Shown here: positions 8,140 through 14,758 of the stretch, piece by piece
Layout: each line of letters opens with the position of its first letter
How positions within the stretch are numbered: the first letter of the stretch is position 1
Source of the DNA: a virus
IMG/VR virus record: IMGVR_UViG_3300025070_003511
Span: 1-28,704 of that record
Strand: one strand, 5' to 3'
DNA length: 28,704 nucleotides
Position numbers and translations under genes: made by a program
Notes under the pieces: model-generated
What the model saw: only the letters and a program-made list of their open reading frames with translations
Database searches by the model: none
Told to the model about the DNA's origin: nothing

Positions 8140-8150
8140 ACTTTTTAAGG

Positions 8151-9302
8151 CTAGAATGCCTTGAGAATGATTATATGGTTGTTGATTCTACCATTTAATT
8201 TAGTGTCAGTGGTTTTGATCTCATCAAATGCTTTTTGATATTTTGTTTTAGCATTGCCCTTAAACAATTTTAATTGCTCTGCTGGTTTACGCAAAGTTTT
8301 CTGTAAACTTTTACCTTCATCAAATTGTTGTATAGTTGTGCCTTTAACATTGAGGCCCATGTGTAGTCCACCTACTTTGTATATACCTATTTTTCTGTTC
8401 TTGGTATTGAATACCCATATCTCTGTGGCGTCAACAATTTCTGTAGGATTAATACTTGCAATGCCTAGTTCAGGACAATTCAATTGATACTTCAATTTAG
8501 ACACAAGTTTTTCTTTGCTAACTGCTTTAGGCTTACGTGGCTTACGTTTTGCTTTACCTGTTTCAATAAAAGTATCACATGCAGAATTAATTTTTTCTAA
8601 GAATGTCATATATGCTTTACGCATCTTGGGAGTTGTAAAACTATATGCTTCTTTGATTTCCTCATCCTTCCAAGTTATCAATTCTTGTGCTTCATCTAAA
8701 TGACCCTGAAACTCTTCTTTGATAATTTTTGCATGATTAGGTTTAACAACGCCGCCATCGAATGCTCTCATCTCAGTATATGGATCAAACTTTTTGAGAT
8801 CGAAGTTACCTTCTTCCTGATCCATTAACTGATCAATATAACCTTCCCAATTACCACAGAGGTCCTCTACCTGGCCTTTCATACGTTCTTGTATGCTGAT
8901 TACTTTTTTAGGTTTTTCCTCTGCCTTCTTTTGTTTCTCTTCTATAATTTCTTCTGCTTTATCTACTAGCATAGGAAGTTTATTGATTAGATGTTTTTTA
9001 ACATCAGGGTGCATGTACCCTTGAGTCTTTGTCCAGATGAATGTGTGTTTAGCAAAACTTCTAAACCAAACATCGGGTACTTTTTTAAGTTTCTTGATTA
9101 GTTCCTTATCGAGACCGCTGTCCTTATCAAGCCAACTACCTACTGTGGCATCGGCTTTCTTGTCAGGGATTTCATAATGAACAAAATACTCAAACTTACG
9201 ATACAGAGTAGTCTTCTCCTCGTCAGTCTTAGCATTGTTGATACTGAGCCAATCTGGTTCAGGCATCAAGTATAAATTTTTCTTTGTGGGTCGTTTAGCC
9301 AT
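8151..9302 (-). CDS. Unknown lysine-rich protein under a sigma70-type promoter
   Basis: 383 residues, not recognised. The protein is very rich in Lys and Glu, with a basic start (MAKRPTKKN), a charged helical segment around residues 125-150 (KAEEIIEEKQKKAEEKPKK) that could form a coiled coil, a basic linker near residues 255-270 (KAKRKPRKPKAVSKEK), and a C-terminal domain with strands (ATEIWVFNTKNRKIGIYKV). There is no signal peptide or membrane segment. Such composition suggests nucleic-acid binding or scaffolding, but that is a guess. It is the only gene here preceded by a perfect host-type promoter, suggesting early or constitutive expression rather than late. The stop lies about 25 nt before the gp13 start. 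Confidence 0.8.
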   Translation of the reverse strand: MAKRPTKKNLYLMPEPDWLSINNAKTDEEKTTLYRKFEYFVHYEIPDKKADATVGSWLDKDSGLDKELIKKLKKVPDVWFRSFAKHTFIWTKTQGYMHPDVKKHLINKLPMLVDKAEEIIEEKQKKAEEKPKKVISIQERMKGQVEDLCGNWEGYIDQLMDQEEGNFDLKKFDPYTEMRAFDGGVVKPNHAKIIKEEFQGHLDEAQELITWKDEEIKEAYSFTTPKMRKAYMTFLEKINSACDTFIETGKAKRKPRKPKAVSKEKLVSKLKYQLNCPELGIASINPTEIVDATEIWVFNTKNRKIGIYKVGGLHMGLNVKGTTIQQFDEGKSLQKTLRKPAEQLKLFKGNAKTKYQKAFDEIKTTDTKLNGRINNHIIILKAF

Positions 9303-9331
9303 ATATGTCGTTTCTACATGTGTAAAAGTTA

Positions 9332-9359
9332 ATTATACACGTATTTTATTTTGTGTCAA
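9332..9359 (-). promoter_or_regulatory. Consensus sigma70-type promoter
   Basis: Read on the minus strand: TTGACA (9359-9354), a 16-nt spacer, then TATAAT (9337-9332). Both boxes are perfect matches. The predicted transcript starts near 9325, about 23 nt before the ATG of the Lys-rich protein. Confidence 0.8.
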
Positions 9360-9381
9360 CAACTATATATCAAATTTTTGG

Positions 9382-10344
9382 TTATTTGCCCCTGCTAAAC
9401 TTCGTATTGTTGTTAAAAGGCAGATCATTTGCAATAATGTCCTTCCAAATTTCTATGGTTCTGTCTAAGCCTTCGTCTATTTCAACAGTTGGTTTCCAGC
9501 CAGTTCTCTCGGTTAACTTAGCAGGTGAACTGTTTAACAAAAAGATTTCTCCATCACGTACAGGCTTGGTATCCCAATATACTGTTCCGTTCCAACCTAA
9601 CTTATCTGCTATTAGTTGAACATAGTCCTTGATCTTAATTGCATTGTCTGGACCTAAACAAAATATTTCTCCAGCAACTTTTTCTGGATTACGTATTACA
9701 GTTTCCCAAGCATCAAGTAAATCTTCAATGAAAATAAAGTTTCTGTAAGGCTCGCCGTAGCCCAAATTGATTTCATTTGGGTTGGTTAGCATTTGATAAA
9801 TGATTTGCTCAGTAACAAAAAAGTTATTGTCACGTCTACCATAAGAGTTCGTTTGTCTAATAATAGTGTAAGGTAAATTGTAACACCTACCTGCATACTC
9901 TAAATATTTTTCACAGCCATATTTTGCAACTGCATAGGGAGCATTAGGATTTGGAGGAGTTTCCTCAGTGAATGCCCAAATATCTTCTGGTACTTCGTTA
10001 CCATCTCTGATTAAATCACTAATAGGTTGCCAGCCATACACTTCCATTGTACTTGCAAACACAAAGTTTTTGAGATTAGTCAACTCTCTACAACTCTCAA
10101 TTAAGTTCACTGTGCCTACATAATTAATCTCACTAAATGTAATTTGCTCGTAGAAACTTTGTTCGACTTCTGTTCTGGCGGCTAAGTGAATAATAAGATC
10201 AGGATCAACACGTTTGAGTTGATTTTTAACTGCTACATGGTCTCTGAGATCGTGCTCAAGAGTAAATATTTCGTGCTCAGATTCTAGTCGTTTTGTCATG
10301 TGCGAGCCGATAAAGCCATCTGCACCAGTAATAAAAATTTTCAT
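9382..10344 (-). CDS. NAD-dependent sugar-nucleotide epimerase/dehydratase (extended SDR)
   Basis: 320 residues, the usual size for extended short-chain dehydrogenases. The Rossmann motif TGADGFIG (residues 6-13) binds NAD(P). The catalytic Ser/Thr is in ASTMEVYG (S98/T99) and the YxxxK pair in YAVAK (Y137, K141). RQTNSYGRRDNN and YRNFIFIEDLLDA are typical of the UDP-glucose 4-epimerase / dTDP-glucose dehydratase group. The likely substrate is a nucleotide sugar for a surface polysaccharide or a glycosylated phage part; which sugar cannot be told. A late promoter TATAAATA (10373-10380) and an AGGA ribosome-binding site precede the ATG. It lies between the neck genes gp13 and gp14, an unusual site for a metabolic gene. 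Confidence 0.85.
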   Translation of the reverse strand: MKIFITGADGFIGSHMTKRLESEHEIFTLEHDLRDHVAVKNQLKRVDPDLIIHLAARTEVEQSFYEQITFSEINYVGTVNLIESCRELTNLKNFVFASTMEVYGWQPISDLIRDGNEVPEDIWAFTEETPPNPNAPYAVAKYGCEKYLEYAGRCYNLPYTIIRQTNSYGRRDNNFFVTEQIIYQMLTNPNEINLGYGEPYRNFIFIEDLLDAWETVIRNPEKVAGEIFCLGPDNAIKIKDYVQLIADKLGWNGTVYWDTKPVRDGEIFLLNSSPAKLTERTGWKPTVEIDEGLDRTIEIWKDIIANDLPFNNNTKFSRGK

Positions 10345-10372
10345 ATATGATCCTGTGTGTTGTATATAGAAC

Positions 10373-10380
10373 TATTTATA
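10373..10380 (-). promoter_or_regulatory. T4-type late promoter box for the epimerase
   Basis: TATAAATA on the minus strand, 28 nt before the epimerase ATG; the leader contains AGGA at 10351-10354. It faces away from the gp14 promoter about 45 nt further right, so this is a divergent late-promoter pair. Confidence 0.7.
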
Positions 10381-10424
10381 GACTCTACAACTTTCAATAG
10401 CATACTTTCGATTAAAAATTTTCT

Positions 10425-10432
10425 GATAAATA
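10425..10432 (+). promoter_or_regulatory. T4-type late promoter box fused to the gp14 start
   Basis: GATAAATA, then GTAGT, then ATG at 10438. There is no Shine-Dalgarno sequence. It also argues against the longer reading frame that would begin near 10357. Confidence 0.7.
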
Positions 10433-10437
10433 GTAGT

Positions 10438-11499
10438 ATGCCAAGACTAAGTTTATGGAATCCAGTAAAGAAAAACGACTACAAATTTATAGATAGAATT
10501 GTAGGCGAGCATATCCATGCGGGTGGCACTGGAGTTCATGTACACAAATATTTAGGAGTTCATGCTGAAAATGATGGCAAGGATCCTACAAGGCCTAGTA
10601 GTGCAGATAATAACTCAGAAGTTTTTATACAGGACTTATTATTCTTAGAGAATAGAGACCGTAAATATAGTAAAGACATATTTGAATTACGTGGGCAATA
10701 CAACATTCAAGACAATGATTTTGATCTAACACAGTTTGGTGCTTTTTTAGCAAACGACACACTGTTTATGAACTTCCATATTGAAAGTATGGTAGAGGCA
10801 GTTGGACGTAAACTAATGCCAGGTGATGTGTTAGAACTCCCTCATTTACGTGATGATTTGTTATTAGGCAGTGAAGAAGCAATCGACAGATATTATGTTG
10901 TTCAAGAAGGCTCAAGGCCTGCTGAAGGATATGATCCAGGTTGGTGGCCTCATTTGTGGAGAGTTAAACTTGGTCCAATAAGCGACAGTCAAGAATACAG
11001 AGATATACTTGGTACTGGTGAAGAAGAAGGCGATCTAAGAACATTAATTAGTACGTATCAAAATGAGATACAAGTTAATGATGCTATATTAGAGCAGGCT
11101 AATAATGATGTACCATATGATCCTCAGTATAGAGAGACTGCACATTTATATTATGATGAATCTGTCAAAGATAAACCAGCAGTAGGTGTTGGTACTTGGG
11201 CAGGTGGGGACGCACCGAATGGAATCAGTGTAGTCGGAAGTGGAGAAAAATTTCCTACAAGTGGCATTAACGATGGAGACTATTTCTTAAGAACCGATTT
11301 CCAACCAAATAGGTTATTTAAGAAAAAGGGTACACGTTGGATTAGAATATCAGATGATAATCAAAGTCAATGGGCCGCGGCGAATAAAATTCTCACTTCA
11401 TTTATTAACAACGACAACTTTAGTGTTGCAAATGATGGCGAGGTAACTGAAGAGAAAACTAATCTCAGTAAAGTTGTAAAGCCAAGGACGGATGATTAA
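10438..11499 (+). CDS. 14: Neck protein (T4 gp14, marine T4-like form)
   Basis: 353 residues starting MPRLSLWNPVKKNDYKF. This N-terminus, the IQDLLFLENRDRKY segment, FDLTQFGAFLANDTLFMNF, GRKLMPGDVLELPHL and WWPHLWRVKLGP are, as I recall, the hallmarks of the gp14 neck proteins of marine T4-like phages. The middle aligns with T4 gp14 around its FSNFGMQVQDEVTLSI region. The C-terminal part has the sequence FPTSGINDGDYFLRTDFQPN, which looks like a surface add-on domain. gp14 forms the neck with gp13. The 27 codons upstream in the same frame are rejected as a start because they include the promoter region. The stop overlaps the lysozyme start by 8 nt. Confidence 0.85.
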   Translation: MPRLSLWNPVKKNDYKFIDRIVGEHIHAGGTGVHVHKYLGVHAENDGKDPTRPSSADNNSEVFIQDLLFLENRDRKYSKDIFELRGQYNIQDNDFDLTQFGAFLANDTLFMNFHIESMVEAVGRKLMPGDVLELPHLRDDLLLGSEEAIDRYYVVQEGSRPAEGYDPGWWPHLWRVKLGPISDSQEYRDILGTGEEEGDLRTLISTYQNEIQVNDAILEQANNDVPYDPQYRETAHLYYDESVKDKPAVGVGTWAGGDAPNGISVVGSGEKFPTSGINDGDYFLRTDFQPNRLFKKKGTRWIRISDDNQSQWAAANKILTSFINNDNFSVANDGEVTEEKTNLSKVVKPRTDD

Positions 11500-11977
11500 A
11501 ATGTTTAGCAAGTTATTTAAGGATACAAAAATGGATAGAGAAGCAGTATTTGAACAATTAAAAATTGATGAAGGAGTAGTGTATGAAATCTACAACGATC
11601 ACCTCGGTTACGCCACGTTTGGAGTTGGTCACCTTGTCCTCGAAAGTGACCCGGAACATGGACAACCAACAGGAACTTCAGTATCGGAGCAAAGAGTTAA
11701 GGAGTGTTTCGAGAACGACCTTAACACTGCCATCGGAGAGTGTGACGCTCTATACGAAGGAGGGGAATTTAACGACCTACCAGACGAAGTCCAGCAGATC
11801 TTGGTCAATATGATGTTCAATATGGGACGAACAAGACTAAGTAAGTTTAAGAAAATGCATGCCGCAATTTTAGAAGGTGACTGGAAAACAGCCGCCATGG
11901 AAGGTAGAGACAGTAGATGGCACAAACAAGTAACAAACAGAGCCGAGAGACTAATGGTCAGGCTCGAGAACGTATAA
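11492..11977 (+). CDS. T4-type lysozyme (glycoside hydrolase family 24)
   Basis: 161 residues, matching T4 lysozyme (164). The catalytic set is present with T4 spacing: Glu27 in IDEG, Asp36 in YNDHLGY and Thr42 in YATFGVGH (T4: E11, D20, T26). NMMFNMG and SRWHKQVTNRAERL match the C-terminal lobe (T4: NMVFQMG, SRWYNQTPNRAKR). It cuts the glycan strands of peptidoglycan. There is no signal peptide, so it needs a holin for lysis or is carried in the virion. Start 11492 is chosen because AAGG lies just upstream; a Met at codon 4 is an alternative. It sits between gp14 and gp15, and its bases are clearly richer in G+C than either neighbour (hand count 114/240 for 11581-11820), suggesting recent acquisition. 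Confidence 0.92.
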   Translation: MIKMFSKLFKDTKMDREAVFEQLKIDEGVVYEIYNDHLGYATFGVGHLVLESDPEHGQPTGTSVSEQRVKECFENDLNTAIGECDALYEGGEFNDLPDEVQQILVNMMFNMGRTRLSKFKKMHAAILEGDWKTAAMEGRDSRWHKQVTNRAERLMVRLENV

Positions 11978-12105
11978 CAGATAGAGCGTTCAAAATACTA
12001 GAACAAGGCAACCCCAAAGGTTGGTTTTGGTGTTCTGACAGACGTGATTACTACAGATATCATGACTGGATGGAAGGAACAGGAATAGGAAAAAATGGCA
12101 GGTAA
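11917..12105 (+). CDS. Small unknown protein overlapping lysozyme and gp15
   Basis: 62 codons that fill the otherwise empty 117 nt between lysozyme and gp15, with a 61-nt overlap with the end of lysozyme and an 11-nt overlap with the start of gp15. The part outside the overlap has a protein-like, aromatic-rich composition (GNPKGWFWCSDRRDYYRYH), which argues for real coding. No ribosome-binding site precedes the ATG and no other start is available in frame. No function can be proposed. Confidence 0.45.
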   Translation: MAQTSNKQSRETNGQARERITDRAFKILEQGNPKGWFWCSDRRDYYRYHDWMEGTGIGKNGR

Positions 12106-13447
12106 GAACCTAGATTATTGGTACGATGAACAGATAAAACGTTATCTAATTCAACTTGTCAGAATTTTCTCCAATTTCAAAGTTAGAGAAAACACTGATA
12201 AAGGTACCAACTATAATCGTGTGCCTGCAAGGTACGGCGACATTAGTAGAATGGTTGCACATATACTGCGTAACAATTCAGAGAACACAGTAAACAGTGC
12301 GCCAATGATAACTGTCAGCATTGGCAGTATAGCCGTTGCCAGAGAAAGAGCTCAAGACCCATACTTAATGGACACACAACAAGTTGCCGAAAGAGAATGG
12401 GACAGAGAAAACAATATGTATACAAGTGAGCAAGGAAACTTGTATACAACTAAAAGGTACATGCCAGTGCCATACAACTTATCTATTAATGTTGATATAT
12501 GGACAACTAATACTGATACTAAATTACAATTACTAGAACAAATTATGGTATTGTTTAATCCAAGTATTCAATTACAATCAAACAGCAATCCATTAGATTG
12601 GAGCAACGTGTTTGAAGTTGAAATGACTGACATAAACTTTAGCAGTAGAAGTCTTCCTGCAGGAGTAGACGAGCAACTTGATATAGCAACATTAACATTT
12701 GATGTTCCTATTTGGATCTCTCCTCCAGCAAAAGTACAAAGACAAAAGATTATACAAAAGATTATTGCTGATATACACAAAGTAAGTGACATAGATTCTC
12801 TAGGAATTACAGATGATTCATACTATGATTTCTTTGAGAACTTTGATGAAACAGGGCAAGTGGTAATAACTCCAAACGATTATAAACTACAAGTTGCAAA
12901 CGGTGGTGTAAAACTTATCACAATACAAGGCCAACCAGTTAAGTGGAATGACTTAATAGAAATGCAAGGCGAACTAAAAGCAACAAGCAGACTTGAATTA
13001 AATTTATCAAACGACATGGATGACATATCTCAATTAGTTATTGGTACTGTTGTTGCTAATCCACTTGATGAAACATCATTGATTTTTAATATAGACAGCG
13101 ACACATTGCCGTCGAATACACTCAGTGATATTACAAAAATTATTAATCCTCAATCATCTAGACCCAGTAACGGTTTAGACCCACAAGCATTAGGGCAAAG
13201 GTATTTGATTACAGAAAATATAGTGCCTACGTTTGCAGAATGGGGTAGTATTAATGCAAGTGCAAATGACATAATAGAGTACGACGGTAACCAATGGAGC
13301 ATAGTATTTGACAGTAGCAATGTTAGCGATCTTGCTTATGTAACTAATTCATATACTGATGCACAATACAAATGGACTAAAGCAACTGGCTGGATAAGTA
13401 GTTGGGAAGGTGAATACAACGGTGGTTACTGGAGACTTATTTTATGA
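12095..13447 (+). CDS. 15: Tail sheath stabiliser / tail terminator (T4 gp15)
   Basis: 450 residues. The N-terminal 230 residues match T4 gp15 (272 residues) along their length: YWYDEQIKRYLIQLVRIFSN, then a VP.RYGD segment, YNLSINVDIWTTNTD, LLEQIMVLFNP, VFEVEMTDINFSSRS and LTFDVPIWISPP, each with a T4 counterpart in order. The remaining 220 residues are a C-terminal extension with a WGSINASANDIIEYDG segment and a repeated Trp-rich end. gp15 caps the finished tail and provides the surface that binds the gp13/gp14 neck. The ATG has a good Shine-Dalgarno (AGGAA). The stop overlaps the Nudix start (ATGA). The order gp14-lysozyme-gp15 keeps the T4 neck order with an inserted lysozyme. Confidence 0.85.
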   Translation: MAGKNLDYWYDEQIKRYLIQLVRIFSNFKVRENTDKGTNYNRVPARYGDISRMVAHILRNNSENTVNSAPMITVSIGSIAVARERAQDPYLMDTQQVAEREWDRENNMYTSEQGNLYTTKRYMPVPYNLSINVDIWTTNTDTKLQLLEQIMVLFNPSIQLQSNSNPLDWSNVFEVEMTDINFSSRSLPAGVDEQLDIATLTFDVPIWISPPAKVQRQKIIQKIIADIHKVSDIDSLGITDDSYYDFFENFDETGQVVITPNDYKLQVANGGVKLITIQGQPVKWNDLIEMQGELKATSRLELNLSNDMDDISQLVIGTVVANPLDETSLIFNIDSDTLPSNTLSDITKIINPQSSRPSNGLDPQALGQRYLITENIVPTFAEWGSINASANDIIEYDGNQWSIVFDSSNVSDLAYVTNSYTDAQYKWTKATGWISSWEGEYNGGYWRLIL

Positions 13448-13869
13448 TCAAAGCCGCTGGCGTATTGTTTCTAACAAAAGACACAGGTCGATGCCTACTA
13501 CAACTAAGAAACAGTGACAAACGTTATAAAAATACGTGGGGATTTTTTGGCGGTATAATAGAACAAGGCGAAACACCATTTGAATGTTTACAACGAGAAC
13601 TAACTGAAGAAATAGGCTTTATGCCTCAATTAGAAAAATTAAATCCTATAGATGTATATCAAAGTAGAGACAAGAATTTTTTATATTATAGTTTTGTTGC
13701 AGTTGTAGAGAAAGAATTTTCTCCTACACTCAACAGAGAAAGTGCAGGCTATGCCTGGGTAGACATAGGGCAATGGCCTAGACCGCTCCATCAAGGAGCA
13801 AAGATCACACTTGGTACAAACGGCGGAACAGATAAACTGCATACTATATTAGACATTCACACAGATTAA
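13444..13869 (+). CDS. Nudix hydrolase
   Basis: 141 residues with a perfect Nudix box at residues 37-59, of the form GX5EX7REUXEEXGU: the motif begins GIIEQGE and ends RELTEEIGF. The REUXEE glutamates bind the metal ion. Nudix enzymes hydrolyse nucleoside diphosphates linked to another group, for example oxidised dNTPs, NAD, ADP-ribose or capped RNA; the sequence does not show which. An N-terminal strand KAAGVLFLTKDTGRCLLQLR and the W32 GFFGG segment are usual for the family. Its ATG overlaps the gp15 stop, so it is expressed with the neck genes. T4 encodes a Nudix enzyme elsewhere in its genome (nudE), so a Nudix gene is not foreign to the group. Confidence 0.9.
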   Translation: MIKAAGVLFLTKDTGRCLLQLRNSDKRYKNTWGFFGGIIEQGETPFECLQRELTEEIGFMPQLEKLNPIDVYQSRDKNFLYYSFVAVVEKEFSPTLNRESAGYAWVDIGQWPRPLHQGAKITLGTNGGTDKLHTILDIHTD

Positions 13870-13888
13870 ATAATGATTTACTGGAGTA

Positions 13889-14518
13889 ATGGTGTCAAGT
13901 GTTATTGATTTCATATGCATACGCATACAAGCAGAATTAGATAAGTTTGAAAAAACAAAAACGCTACCTCATGACCTTTTAGATGGTATTTGGTCTATAG
14001 ATGATATAGAAAAATGCAAACCTCACATGTCAATTGCATATCAAAAACGTGCTGAAAAGTTAATAAAAGAATACTCCCAGAACATGCACAAAGACTTAGC
14101 ATCTCTCAGAGAGTCTTTGAAAAAAGAATACGGCCAAGGATTAAAAAATTCTAGAACTAGATCACAAGAATTTATTTTTCCAAACATAATGAAAAAGTAT
14201 CGAACTGATATAAATCCTATACGTGCAATATATTACGAAACAAGAAATATGGTGCGTAGATATAATCCTGATGATTATAATCATCAATGGCTTGCAGAAT
14301 TAGTAACAGACAAAGCATTTAATAATGCAATGCTTGATGCGTTAGAGCATGACATAAAACGTATAGAAAAAATACTTAAAAGATACTACTGGCCTTTGTT
14401 AAAATTAAACGAAAAGCAAATTCCATTAGAACTATTTCATGCAAGGCAACACATTAAAGATGCCAGATACTATTATGAATTTTTCCTAAACATGCAAGAT
14501 TGGATGCCTGACGAATAA
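13889..14518 (+). CDS. Unknown helical protein
   Basis: 209 residues, not recognised. Predicted mainly helical by eye, with charged amphipathic stretches (KRAEKLIKEYSQ around residue 52, DIKRIEKILKRYYWP around residue 155) and many Tyr/Arg pairs. No signal peptide, no membrane segment, no Cys-rich or enzymatic motif. The start is chosen by TGGAG 5 nt before ATG. It follows the Nudix gene by 19 nt and is probably on the same transcript. No function is proposed. Confidence 0.75.
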   Translation: MVSSVIDFICIRIQAELDKFEKTKTLPHDLLDGIWSIDDIEKCKPHMSIAYQKRAEKLIKEYSQNMHKDLASLRESLKKEYGQGLKNSRTRSQEFIFPNIMKKYRTDINPIRAIYYETRNMVRRYNPDDYNHQWLAELVTDKAFNNAMLDALEHDIKRIEKILKRYYWPLLKLNEKQIPLELFHARQHIKDARYYYEFFLNMQDWMPDE

Positions 14519-14519
14519 T

Positions 14520-14527
14520 CATAAATA
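14520..14527 (+). promoter_or_regulatory. T4-type late promoter box fused to the 74-residue gene
   Basis: CATAAATA, then TTATT, then ATG at 14533; no Shine-Dalgarno sequence. It starts one base after the upstream stop codon. Confidence 0.65.
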
Positions 14528-14532
14528 TTATT

Positions 14533-14757
14533 ATGAAGGGCAGTAATATAATTCTGATTGCTGACATGATAGAAGAAAAACTCCGTAAAGAAAAAGAGTT
14601 GGACTTTTACGAAGCCGAATTAAAGAAGTTATTGTTGCGTATGAGTATGGTAAGACAAGAAATCTCAGTAACTGAAACTATTATTAATATGATTCAGAAA
14701 GACGAGATTCCTAACTTATTAGCCAACCTCGAAAGATACGAACTAGATATAGAATAA
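14533..14757 (+). CDS. Small coiled-coil protein
   Basis: 74 residues, almost entirely helical with heptad-like Leu/Ile spacing (MIEEKLRKEKELDFYEAELKK... in part), charged ends and no membrane segment. A short coiled-coil of this kind may be a chaperone, an adaptor or a structural peptide; nothing more can be said. It has its own late box 5 nt before the ATG. Its stop codon is separated by a single base from the stop of the convergent cyclase gene, so there is no room for a terminator between them. Confidence 0.7.
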   Translation: MKGSNIILIADMIEEKLRKEKELDFYEAELKKLLLRMSMVRQEISVTETIINMIQKDEIPNLLANLERYELDIE

Positions 14758-14758
14758 C

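Noticed and set aside
8127-8141. GTG start 15 nt upstream of gp13
   Set aside because: The GTG lies on the late promoter box itself; the ATG at 8126 fits the N5 pattern and the family N-terminus.
10357-10437. 27-codon N-terminal extension of gp14
   Set aside because: It includes the late box and an AT-rich promoter region, has no ribosome-binding site, and the family N-terminus (MPRLSLW) begins at 10438.
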